Origin: Acidobacteriota bacterium
Lineage (GTDB): Bacteria; Acidobacteriota; Thermoanaerobaculia; Multivoradales; SZUA-115
Direction: 5' to 3'
NCBI GenBank assembly: GCA_024277255.1
Contig: JAJRVQ010000138.1
Span: 18,101-82,100, forward strand
Length of the DNA: 64,000 nt
A program made the position numbers and the translations under genes. Numbering within the stretch: position 1 is the first letter of the stretch; every line of letters starts with the position of its first letter. Shown here in pieces: positions 38,458 to 46,081 of this stretch. Under the pieces are notes generated by a model. That model had not been told where the DNA came from and searched no databases. It saw nothing but the letters and a program-made list of their open reading frames with translations.

Positions 38458-39003
38458 CTAGAAGGTGAGTCGGCAACTCTTCTTGCAGCGCACATGCTCG
38501 GTCACGTGCTTCTTGGTCTTGCGCTGGGTGCTGTCTGTACAGTCCTTGTACCAAGCACCGGTGCACCACAGCCACTGCTCGCCCGACCAGCAGAACCAGT
38601 CGGTCACCGCCAGCTTCGCTGCCCGCGTGGCCTTCGCCTGGAAGGCTGGCAAGGCGCCGGCTTTGTAGCTGGAAGCGATCGGTCCACGGAGAAACTCGGC
38701 TTCCATCTTCTGCGACTGGGTCCGGGTTACCGTGACCTCGGCATCGCGCCGAATGAACAGATAGGAGCCTCCTAGCCCTGTCTCCTCGGGAAAAGGCTGC
38801 TGATGCAGCACGTCCGCCCGAGCGATCTCGACAAACGAGTTCAGCTCGGTGTTGGTGTAGACCCGGATGCAGCCGTCGACGGGACTCTCGCCCACCAACC
38901 CCACCACCACAGTCGCGTTCGGCAGTTGATTCGGATCCCCTACGACATTCTGGACAATCGCGTTCGGAGTGATGGAGGCTCCGCCTCCGTGGTCACCGGC
39001 CAT
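38458..39003 (-). CDS. Cys-rich-tail protein, candidate lanthipeptide precursor
   Basis: This 181-residue protein has the best ribosome binding site in the locus (AGGAGGA, 7 bases before ATG 39003), as expected for an abundant substrate. The first 130 residues look like a small folded or leader-like domain (VVVGLVGESPVDGCIRVYT, TELNSFVEIARADVLHQQ). The last 45 are Cys- and Trp-rich with cysteines at 138, 147, 155, 173 and 177 and nine Ser/Thr. Kinase and HopA1-LanC genes follow on the same strand. It is longer than normal precursors (30-100 residues), so it could instead be a modified larger protein. I recognise no family. The double-Gly at residues 78-79 is a possible processing site but is far from the tail. 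Confidence 0.65.
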   Translation of the reverse strand: MAGDHGGGASITPNAIVQNVVGDPNQLPNATVVVGLVGESPVDGCIRVYTNTELNSFVEIARADVLHQQPFPEETGLGGSYLFIRRDAEVTVTRTQSQKMEAEFLRGPIASSYKAGALPAFQAKATRAAKLAVTDWFCWSGEQWLWCTGAWYKDCTDSTQRKTKKHVTEHVRCKKSCRLTF

Positions 39004-39105
39004 CGCTTTTCCTCCTGTCGAAAATGGAGAAACTCGAATTGTCCGAGAAGTCTATCAGACGGGCGTTTCAACCACGGGTGGCACGAACCACCAACCCTCC
39101 TCTAG

Positions 39106-39312
39106 CCGTCTACTCCCGGGGTCGGAAGGGCTGGAAACACACTGGTGTCCCGTGAGCTGAGTTGTAGCGGCAAGATCATCCATGACGCCAACCTGGTGGC
39201 AACCGCTTCGGTAGCCCGTGTTGACGCTCTGCTCACCGCCAACCCGAGGAACTTTCAACACTTCCGGAAGTGGCTCAAGGTGATCGACCTAAAGAAGGTC
39301 GGCTCCGACTAG
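39106..39312 (+). pseudogene. C-terminal remnant of a PIN-domain (VapC-type) toxin gene
   Basis: The plus-strand frame is open from 39106 to a TAG at 39310-39312. Its end reads SGKIIHDANLVATASVARVD then ALLTANPRNFQHFR and VIDLKKVG. This matches the C-terminal third of VapC-like PIN ribonucleases, where the Asp of HDA and the Asn/Asp of the TANPRNF block are at the active site. The N-terminal two thirds are missing, and the frame upstream (39106-39144) has no similarity. A GTG at 39145 could start a 55-residue peptide but lacks a ribosome binding site. No antitoxin gene is nearby. The TAG overlaps the end of the convergent RND pump gene. Confidence 0.6.
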
Positions 39313-42300
39313 CCGGTTATCTCCGCAAGTTCGGGGGTGGGAGCATCAAGCTCGGCGCGATCCTCCGGCGCGTCGTCCACCGAGTCGGGTTCCGAGTTCA
39401 CACCACCCCGCTCCCGCCATTGCAAAAGCAGGTCGTAGAGCACCGGTACCAGGACCAGGGTCAGGAAGGTGGCCAGGGTGAGGCCGAAGATCACGGCGAC
39501 ACCCATGCCGCGCCACCACTGACTGCTCTCGCCACCGGTGGTGAAGACCAGCCGGTGGAAGTCGAACTCGACGCCGGTCGAAAGCGGAATCAATCCCAGG
39601 ATGGTGGTGATGGCGGTGAGCAATACGGGGCGCACACGGCGCAGACCGGTGGTCACTACCGTCTCGCGGCGACCGAGCCCACGCGCGCGCAGTTGTTCAC
39701 CGTAGTCGAGCAAGACGATCGCATTGTTGACCACGATGCCGGCCAGGGAAATCACGCCGAGGCCGGTCATGATGATGCCGAACGGCAGGCCGGTGATCAG
39801 CAGGCCGGAGAAGACGCCGATCATCGACATCACCACCGAGGTCAAGATGATCAACGGTGTGGCCACCGAGTTGAACTTGCCGACCATCAGCGCCAGCACC
39901 ACGATCAAGGCCCACATGAAGGCCCGCGAGAGGAAGGACTTGGCCTCCTCCTCATCCTCGCTCTGACCGGCAAAGGAGATCTGGTAACCGGCGGGCAGAA
40001 GGTCGGCGATCGCTTCCAGCCGCAGGCGTGCCTCGCGGCGCACCGGCTCGGCCAGCTGCGGGCTGGTGACCTTGCCGCTGACCGTGACCACCCGCTTCTG
40101 CGCCTTGTGGCGAATGGCGGTCAAGGCGGTGGAGCGTTGGACGGTCGCCACCTCTCCCAGCGGGATCTGCACCCCGACTTCATTGACCAGGTTCAGCCGC
40201 CGCAGGTCCTCCGGCGAGGCGCGGAAGGGCTCGGCCAGACGCACCGTCACATCCGCCTCGTCCTTGCCGTAGCGGTGGACGGAAGCCTTGGTGCCGTTGA
40301 CCGCTGTGCGCACGGTGCGCGCGATCCCGGCGGTGGTCAAACCCAGCCGCGCCGCGTGCACGCGGTCGACCTGGACGGTGATCTCGGGACTGGCGGCGTC
40401 GAAATCGTCGTCGAGCGAGACCAGACCGGGAATATCTTCGATGGCGCCACGCACCCGCGCCGCGATCATGCCCAGAGTCTCGAAGTCGTCGCCGGAGAGT
40501 TCGATGGCCAGCGGATCACCGACCGGAGGCCCCTCCGGCGGCCGTTCGACATCCAGCGTCACGCCCGGCAGGTCGCCGGTCAGTTCGCGCACCTGGGCCA
40601 TCGTCTCGAAGGAGTTCTGCTCACGATCTTCCCGATCGAGCAGGTCGAGAGTGATCCGCCCCAGCGCCGCATCCCCACCCTGTCCACTGCCGCCGAAGTC
40701 GGCCTGGCTGCCGGCACCGACGCCGACGGCAACGACCTCCAAATCGGGTAGCTCCACTAGCCGCTCTTCGAGGATCCGCACGATCGCGTCGGTACGCTCG
40801 AGACGCGTTCCGGGATCGGATTCCACGTTGACGAAGATCTGCGGCGGCTCGGTTTCGGGAAAGAACTCGATACCGTGGTTGAACTTGGCGAAGACGGCGG
40901 CGACGATCACAAAGAGCAGTAGGGTCGCCGCGATCACCGCCAACCGATGGTCGAGCGCCCACTCGAGTAGCCCCTTGTAGTGACGAATCACCGTCTGGCC
41001 GCGGCGATCGAGCCAACCACCGAACCGGCTACGCCGCTCCCCATCCCGCGGTGGTGGACGCAGGAAGCTGGCGCACATCACCGGGTTGACGGTGAAGGCG
41101 ACCGCCAGCGAAGCGAGCAAGGCGATCGACAGGGTCAGCGGCAGGAAGTACATGAAGCTGCCGACGATGCCGGGCCAGAAGAGAAGCGGTGCAAAAGCCC
41201 CCACGGTGGTCAAGGTGGAGATGGCGATCGCCCCTTGAACTTGCTGTGTGCCAACGCTCGCCGCCTCCGACGGCGTCTTGCCCTCGGACATGTGCCGGTA
41301 GATGTTTTCGATCACCACCACCGCGTTGTCGACCAGCATGCCGACCGCCAGGACCAGCGCGAAGAGCACCACCACGTTGAGCGTCACCCCCGCCATCTGG
41401 AGCACCACGAAGGTGAGCAGCATGGAGAAGGGAATCGCCAGACCGACAAAAAGAGCGGTTCTAAACCCCAGCACGAACATCAACACCAGCACCACCAGCA
41501 CCAGGCCGGAGAGGATGTTGTTCTCGAGATCTCTGACCATGCGGCGGATATCGGAACTCTGGTCGGCGAGGAGGTGCGCTTCGACCGTCTCCGGCCATGC
41601 GGCCGACTCTTCCTCGACGATAGCCCGCACCTTGTCGGCAATCTCGACGATGTTGGCGCCGACCCGCTTCTGCACCGAAAGGGAGACCGATTGGCGGCCA
41701 TCGATGCGGGCGATCGAGGTGCGTTCCTCGAAGCCGAAACGGACCTTGGCCACGTCGCGCACAAAGATCGGCGAGCCGCCGGGCGAGGCGATGACGAAGT
41801 CCTCGATCTCCCGCGGATCACTGACCTCGCCGGGCACCCGCACCGAGTAGGCGAGATTGCCCAAGTCGAGCTGGCCACCGGGGATCGACACGTTTTCGTC
41901 GCGCACCGCATCGATCACATCGTCCAAGGACAACTGGTAGAGGTGTAGCCGCTCGGGGTCGACTTCGACATGCACTTCGCGCTCGAGTCCGCCCACCAGG
42001 GTGACTCGCAGAACCCCGGAGATCGCCTCCAAGCGGTCTTCCAGATCCTCGGCCAGCCGCTTGAGCTGCAAGGGACCGATCTCGCCGGCCAGGTGGACCT
42101 GGATGATCGGAATATCCGAGAAGTTGATCTCCTGAATCTGCGGCTCTTCCACCTCCACCGGGAAATCGACCTTCGCCCGGTCGACCCGGTCGCGCACCTT
42201 CTGCAGAGCCGAGTCGATCTCGATTCCGGAATCGAACTCGGCGGTGACCACCGAGAGCCCTTCTTCCGAGACGGAAGTCAACTTCTTGAGACCGTCGACG

Positions 42301-42518
42301 CCGCTGATCTCCCGCTCCAGCGGCCGGGTTACCTGAGATTCGAGATCGGCCGGCGAGGCCCCCGGATAGATGGCGAAAGAGACGATCAGCGGCAATTCGA
42401 CATCCGGCGTGCTCTCCCGCGGCAAAGTGAGATAGGCGGCAACGCCGGAGACGATCAAGGCAGCGAGGAGAAAAAACACCGTCGCGCGGTGGCTGAGGCT
42501 GGCGGAGGTCAGGTTCAT
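39309..42518 (-). CDS. RND efflux pump inner-membrane transporter (AcrB/MdtB-like)
   Basis: The protein has 1069 residues from the ATG at 42518, ten bases after the adaptor stop; an upstream in-frame start would overlap the adaptor gene. It has the RND layout: first helix (RATVFFLLAALIVSGVAAYL), a large periplasmic loop, a set of helices with the proton-relay Asp region (LALVLAVGMLVDNAVVVIENIYRHM), a second loop, and a matching C-terminal helix set (GVISLAGIVVNNAIVLLDYG). It extrudes drugs or toxic compounds using proton motive force. Adaptor and outer membrane channel genes precede it, making a complete tripartite pump. The substrate class cannot be told from sequence. Confidence 0.93.
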   Translation of the reverse strand: MNLTSASLSHRATVFFLLAALIVSGVAAYLTLPRESTPDVELPLIVSFAIYPGASPADLESQVTRPLEREISGVDGLKKLTSVSEEGLSVVTAEFDSGIEIDSALQKVRDRVDRAKVDFPVEVEEPQIQEINFSDIPIIQVHLAGEIGPLQLKRLAEDLEDRLEAISGVLRVTLVGGLEREVHVEVDPERLHLYQLSLDDVIDAVRDENVSIPGGQLDLGNLAYSVRVPGEVSDPREIEDFVIASPGGSPIFVRDVAKVRFGFEERTSIARIDGRQSVSLSVQKRVGANIVEIADKVRAIVEEESAAWPETVEAHLLADQSSDIRRMVRDLENNILSGLVLVVLVLMFVLGFRTALFVGLAIPFSMLLTFVVLQMAGVTLNVVVLFALVLAVGMLVDNAVVVIENIYRHMSEGKTPSEAASVGTQQVQGAIAISTLTTVGAFAPLLFWPGIVGSFMYFLPLTLSIALLASLAVAFTVNPVMCASFLRPPPRDGERRSRFGGWLDRRGQTVIRHYKGLLEWALDHRLAVIAATLLLFVIVAAVFAKFNHGIEFFPETEPPQIFVNVESDPGTRLERTDAIVRILEERLVELPDLEVVAVGVGAGSQADFGGSGQGGDAALGRITLDLLDREDREQNSFETMAQVRELTGDLPGVTLDVERPPEGPPVGDPLAIELSGDDFETLGMIAARVRGAIEDIPGLVSLDDDFDAASPEITVQVDRVHAARLGLTTAGIARTVRTAVNGTKASVHRYGKDEADVTVRLAEPFRASPEDLRRLNLVNEVGVQIPLGEVATVQRSTALTAIRHKAQKRVVTVSGKVTSPQLAEPVRREARLRLEAIADLLPAGYQISFAGQSEDEEEAKSFLSRAFMWALIVVLALMVGKFNSVATPLIILTSVVMSMIGVFSGLLITGLPFGIIMTGLGVISLAGIVVNNAIVLLDYGEQLRARGLGRRETVVTTGLRRVRPVLLTAITTILGLIPLSTGVEFDFHRLVFTTGGESSQWWRGMGVAVIFGLTLATFLTLVLVPVLYDLLLQWRERGGVNSEPDSVDDAPEDRAELDAPTPELAEITG

Positions 42519-42528
42519 GATGCTGTCT

Positions 42529-43599
42529 CTAGTGGCCGGCGGATTGCGTGATGCGTTGGCCTTCGACCAGCTTGCGCGCACCGAGAGTGACTACTTCTTC
42601 GCTGGCCGCCAGACCGGAGGCGATCACCACGCGGTCGCCGACTACCGGTCCCAGCTCCACTCGCCGGCTATGCGCCCGCCCGTCGCTGACCACGAAGAGG
42701 CCGTCCGCATCGCCCAGATCGACCACCGCCGACAGCGGCACCAAGATCGCGCCGACGAGGGTGCGCCGGCTCAATTCCAGCCGTGCCGGCATACCGGGGC
42801 GAATGTGGCCCCGGCGGTTGTCGAGTTCCGCTTCGAGTTCCAGCGTGCGAGTCTGAGGATCGACCTCGGGAGCCAAGCGCACGATGCGACCGACCAGCAC
42901 CTCGCCGGGCAGAGCATCGACTCGCACCTCGACCGGTGAACCCACCTCGAGCAAGGGCACATCGTTGGCCGGCACCGGGGCGCGTACCTTGATCCTGGAC
43001 AAGTCGACCAGATCGGCGACCGGCTGGCCCGGGGTGACGAAGTCACCGACCTCCACCCGCCGTTCGGCGATCAATCCGGCCCACGGTGCTTTCACCTTGG
43101 ACTTGGACAGCTGGAGCTTCGCCGAGGCGAGCCGAGCTGCCGCCACATCGCGATTGGTCACCGCGTCGAGCAGTTGTTGCTTTGTGATCGAGCGTTTGGC
43201 GAATAGATTTTCAGCCCGCTGGTATTGCAGCCGCCGCTGGCGATCGACCGCCTCGGCTTCGGCCACCGCCTGTTGCAGGGAGCGCGTATCGATCGACAGC
43301 AGGAGCTTACCGGCGGCGACCCGCTGGCCGGTCTCGAAGTGAAGAGCTTCCACCACCCCGCCGACCTCCGCGGCAAGAACCGCTCGCCGGTTGGGCAGCA
43401 ACTCCGCCGGCAGGCTGGTGCGATCGGCCACATCCTCCACCTCGGGGCTCGCCGTCTCGACCGCCACGGTGCGCTCCCGCTGCGGTTCCTGCGCCGGTGG
43501 CGGTGCCGGTTCTTCGCCGGCGCAGCCGCCGAGGAGCACCACCGCCAGCCACAACCCCGAGCCCCAGACCAGCGCCCTGGCTGTGCGTCCCTGTCTCAT
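42529..43599 (-). CDS. RND pump periplasmic adaptor (membrane fusion protein) lipoprotein
   Basis: The 356-residue adaptor links the inner-membrane pump to the outer membrane channel. A signal sequence ends with lipobox VVLLGGCAG near residue 26. The lipoyl/hairpin part reads AEVGGVVEALHFETGQRVAAG and KSKVKAPWAGLIAERRVEVG; the beta-barrel and membrane-proximal domains follow (ELDNRRGHIRPGMPARLELS). Its start overlaps the TolC gene stop by four bases, and its stop is ten bases before the transporter gene. The order outer channel, adaptor, transporter in one operon is clear. Confidence 0.93.
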   Translation of the reverse strand: MRQGRTARALVWGSGLWLAVVLLGGCAGEEPAPPPAQEPQRERTVAVETASPEVEDVADRTSLPAELLPNRRAVLAAEVGGVVEALHFETGQRVAAGKLLLSIDTRSLQQAVAEAEAVDRQRRLQYQRAENLFAKRSITKQQLLDAVTNRDVAAARLASAKLQLSKSKVKAPWAGLIAERRVEVGDFVTPGQPVADLVDLSRIKVRAPVPANDVPLLEVGSPVEVRVDALPGEVLVGRIVRLAPEVDPQTRTLELEAELDNRRGHIRPGMPARLELSRRTLVGAILVPLSAVVDLGDADGLFVVSDGRAHSRRVELGPVVGDRVVIASGLAASEEVVTLGARKLVEGQRITQSAGH

Positions 43600-45077
43600 C
43601 GACTTTCCTCCGCCGCAGCCGTCGCCTGCGGCCCAGTATCGTCATCCGTCGACCCGTCCTCGGTCGCCTCCGTTTGCGGCGAGCGACCTCTACCCGGCAG
43701 GCGGCCGACAGCCCGATCGAGTCGCGCCGCTTCGCTCCAAACCTCGAAGTAGGCCTGCACCCGCTGCAACTCGGCGAGCACCTCCTGCTGCTGAGCGTCG
43801 AGCAGGTCGGCCTGCAATGCCACCCCCTCGCTGTAGCTCTCCGCCGCCACCCGGCTGGCCTCGCGCGCCGTCTGCGCCGCGATCTCGGTAGCCTGCCAAC
43901 TCTCCCAAGCGGCGCGGTAGGCGGAGAGGCTCCGCTCGATCTCCAGACGCACCCGCTGCACTAAATCGCGACGCTGCCACTCGACCTGGCGGCGCTGGCT
44001 GGCCAACTGCGCCTGCCTGCCCCGGCGCTTGCCACCATCGAAAAACTCCCAGCGCAGGTTGACCGAAAGCCGCCAGTCGTCGAAGAGCTGCTCTGAGAGA
44101 TCCTCGATCAGCCGCGCCTCCCGGCCGAAGCTGCCGGTTAGATCGACCTGCGGCCGAGCCTCGGCACCTTCAATGCGGTCGCGCAGCGCGAGCACCTCAT
44201 CCTGCAAGTCGAGGTCCGCCAACTCCGGCCGCCGCTCCAGCGCCTGGCGCAGCAGGTCGTCCACCTCCTCGGTCACGACCTGCGGTTCCGCGGTGAGGGC
44301 CAGCGGTTCGATCGGGGTGCCCGGCGCCAGATCGAGAATGGCGCGCAGCTCCTGTTTCGCCACCTCGACATCTCCCTCCACCCGCGCCACCGTCGGCTTC
44401 ACTGCGGCCAGGGCGGCGCGGGCGCGCAGCTGCTCCAGCCGGGTGGCGTCCCCCAACTCGAAACGCGCCTCGACCACCGCCAGCGCCTCCTCGCGCACCG
44501 CCTGCTGAATCTCCAGCGTGGCCAGAGAGCTGCGTGCCGAAAGCCAGTTGTAAAAGGCCTCAGCCGCAGCAGCAGCGGCGTCGAGACGGGCGAGGCGGAT
44601 CTGCGCATCGGCGATCGACGCCGCCGCCTCGGCCACGTCGACCGCTGCCGAAACCTTGCCACCCGTGTAGAGCGCTTGGCGCAGTTCAACCGCCAGGTGG
44701 TATAGCTCCTGGGTACCGGGCCGGAAGGTCACACCGTCGGGTAGGCCGTCGAGAAAACTCTCAAAATCCGGACTATTGAGAAAGGCTGGATTGCGCGACC
44801 GCCCCCAAAAGGCTACCAGCGCCAGCTCGGGAAAAGCCTCGCCGCGCGCCTCGCGAATCGCCGCTTCGACTTCCGAGCGGCGCTCTTCGATCGCCTTGAG
44901 GGCGGGGTTGCCGGCCAGGGTCAGCTGGACGACGCGCCGTAGATCGAGACGCTTTAGCTCGGCCCGCTTTGTATCGGGCCGCTGGGGCTCGTCGCCCTCG
45001 CTGCCCCATGACGAAAGCGGCAGCAATAGCACCACCAGCAACAACGTCCCGCCGATGAGATTCTGTCGTCTACTCAC
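43596..45077 (-). CDS. TolC-family outer membrane efflux channel
   Basis: This is the first gene of the pump operon. The protein has 493 residues with a signal peptide (LIGGTLLLVVLLLPLSSWGS). It has the two-repeat outer membrane efflux protein pattern, with DLRRVVQLTLAGNPALKAIE in the first half and the second repeat near LRQALERRPELADLDLQDE, each followed by long amphipathic coils. An Asp/Glu/Gln-rich tail of 40 residues follows the barrel part. I place the start at the GTG at 45077, with GAGGTGGAG just upstream; the GTG at 45086 is an alternative. A promoter and palindromic operator lie 73-133 bases upstream of the start. Confidence 0.9.
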   Translation of the reverse strand: MSRRQNLIGGTLLLVVLLLPLSSWGSEGDEPQRPDTKRAELKRLDLRRVVQLTLAGNPALKAIEERRSEVEAAIREARGEAFPELALVAFWGRSRNPAFLNSPDFESFLDGLPDGVTFRPGTQELYHLAVELRQALYTGGKVSAAVDVAEAAASIADAQIRLARLDAAAAAAEAFYNWLSARSSLATLEIQQAVREEALAVVEARFELGDATRLEQLRARAALAAVKPTVARVEGDVEVAKQELRAILDLAPGTPIEPLALTAEPQVVTEEVDDLLRQALERRPELADLDLQDEVLALRDRIEGAEARPQVDLTGSFGREARLIEDLSEQLFDDWRLSVNLRWEFFDGGKRRGRQAQLASQRRQVEWQRRDLVQRVRLEIERSLSAYRAAWESWQATEIAAQTAREASRVAAESYSEGVALQADLLDAQQQEVLAELQRVQAYFEVWSEAARLDRAVGRLPGRGRSPQTEATEDGSTDDDTGPQATAAAEESR

Positions 45078-45149
45078 GTGCTCCACCTCGCTCGGCCAGC
45101 CACCGGATCGATGGCGCTGAGCGGATCGAGCGCTGACGAAGTTCAGCCC

Positions 45150-45181
45150 ACCGACCGCTCGGAAACTTCCGAACGGTCGGT
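45150..45181 (-). promoter_or_regulatory. Palindromic operator (TetR-type) of the RND pump operon
   Basis: A 32-base near-perfect dyad, ACCGACCG-C-TCGGAA-AC-TTCCGA-A-CGGTCGGT read on the plus strand, has one mismatched position per half. The ACCGACCG half-sites resemble those recognised by AcrR/TetR-family repressors of efflux genes. It begins immediately downstream of the proposed -10 element, where a bound repressor would block transcription. No TetR-family gene is in the window, so the regulator must lie elsewhere. It lacks a T-run, so it is not a convincing terminator. Confidence 0.65.
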
Positions 45182-45210
45182 AGGCTACCCACTATCGCTG
45201 AGGCGTGCAA
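45182..45210 (-). promoter_or_regulatory. Predicted sigma-70 promoter of the RND pump operon
   Basis: On the minus strand TTGCAC (45210-45205) and TAGCCT (45187-45182) are separated by 17 bases. The start site would fall inside the palindromic operator that begins at 45181. The distance to the TolC start at 45077 is about 100 bases. The same TTGCAC-N17-TAGxCT form is seen before metH. Confidence 0.55.
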
Positions 45211-45230
45211 CCCCAACTCTGACGAGCAGT

Positions 45231-45737
45231 TCAGCCGCCAGCGGAACGCACCGGAGAAGCCTTGTACGCGGCGGTAAAATCCGCCACCGCGGCCAGCAAG
45301 AGCAGGAGCAAGCCCACCAGCGTTCCCACACCGTGCTCGCGCTCGATGACGCATTCAATCAGAATCGCCAGCAAGCCCAATGCCGTAGCGATCGTCGCCG
45401 CCGTCACGTAGGCCAGGGAGGGAGGTGATACCGGCGGATCTGTCTTGGGTCCTCCCAGCCCTCCAAGAGTCTGCACCGACGCGGCGTCGAGGACAATGCC
45501 GAGTACGGCAAGAAGGATCCCGAATTCGACGGCGATCACGCCGGAGTCGCCGAGACAACCCAGAAGGAAGGCCAAGAGAGCAGCCAAGGTCGAGACGCCC
45601 GCCGCGGCCAGCAGCAGTTGCGTCAGAGTCTGATTTTTGGGTGGAGGTGCGGTCGGCGGCGACACCGGGGGGTCTGTCTTTGGGCCTCCCAATCCTCCGT
45701 CGGTTGGGTCTTGAGGATTCTCATCATGATCTGGCAT
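45231..45737 (-). CDS. Four-helix membrane protein with two TDPPVSPP-containing repeats
   Basis: The 168-residue protein starts at the ATG at 45737 with GAGGAGAG upstream. It is built as an internal duplication: each half has the 15-residue motif GGLGGPKTDPPVSPP (residues 14-28 and 92-106) followed by two hydrophobic helices (about 38-60, 66-88, 107-127 and 135-155). The start MPDHDENPQDP resembles that of the 63-residue protein upstream (MPENPQD), which ends with the same TDPPVSPP. It lacks a cleavable signal peptide. It is third on the transcript behind the TPR-CHAT gene. A membrane-active protein held by, or cleaved at, the Pro-rich motif is a hypothesis; the family is not known to me. Confidence 0.68.
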   Translation of the reverse strand: MPDHDENPQDPTDGGLGGPKTDPPVSPPTAPPPKNQTLTQLLLAAAGVSTLAALLAFLLGCLGDSGVIAVEFGILLAVLGIVLDAASVQTLGGLGGPKTDPPVSPPSLAYVTAATIATALGLLAILIECVIEREHGVGTLVGLLLLLLAAVADFTAAYKASPVRSAGG

Positions 45738-45809
45738 CAGGCTCTCCTCTCATCAACTTGGATTTCAAGATATTTCCCCACACTCTCACAGCCTCAGCCC
45801 ACTTGGATC

Positions 45810-46001
45810 TCAGTTTCTCATCGGCGGCGAGACCGGAGGATCCGTATTGCCGGTCGAAGAGCCATTGCCCCCTTGTGTAGAACTGGTGGTCCAGCTTGAC
45901 TCCACCGATCCAGGGTTAGCCGCAGGGGTCGATTCCGGTTCGCACGGACCTTCATTCGACGGGCTGGTCGATTCTTGGTGATCTTGCGGATTCTCTGGCA
46001 T
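45810..46001 (-). CDS. Small disordered protein ending in TDPPVSPP motif
   Basis: The 63-residue protein starts at the ATG at 46001 with AGGGGGA about 8 bases upstream. It is Ser/Thr/Pro/Gly/Asn-rich with no hydrophobic helix, and has a single Cys. Its N-terminus MPENPQD resembles that of the downstream four-helix protein and its C-terminal TDPPVSPP (residues 53-60) is shared with it. It lies 80 bases after the TPR-CHAT gene and 72 bases before the four-helix gene on the same strand. It may be a soluble version of the tag-bearing partner; no function is known. Confidence 0.6.
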   Translation of the reverse strand: MPENPQDHQESTSPSNEGPCEPESTPAANPGSVESSWTTSSTQGGNGSSTGNTDPPVSPPMRN

Positions 46002-46081
46002 GGCACATCCCCCTGTTCGTTTGCGAGGCTCCCCCACGATGGGGAGATTCAGATCCTACAGGCGTCCATATCGCACCCTCG

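Noticed and set aside
45150..45181. The palindrome as a terminator of the small-protein/CHAT transcript
   Set aside because: No T-run follows on the minus strand and it lies directly after a promoter -10 element, which fits an operator better.
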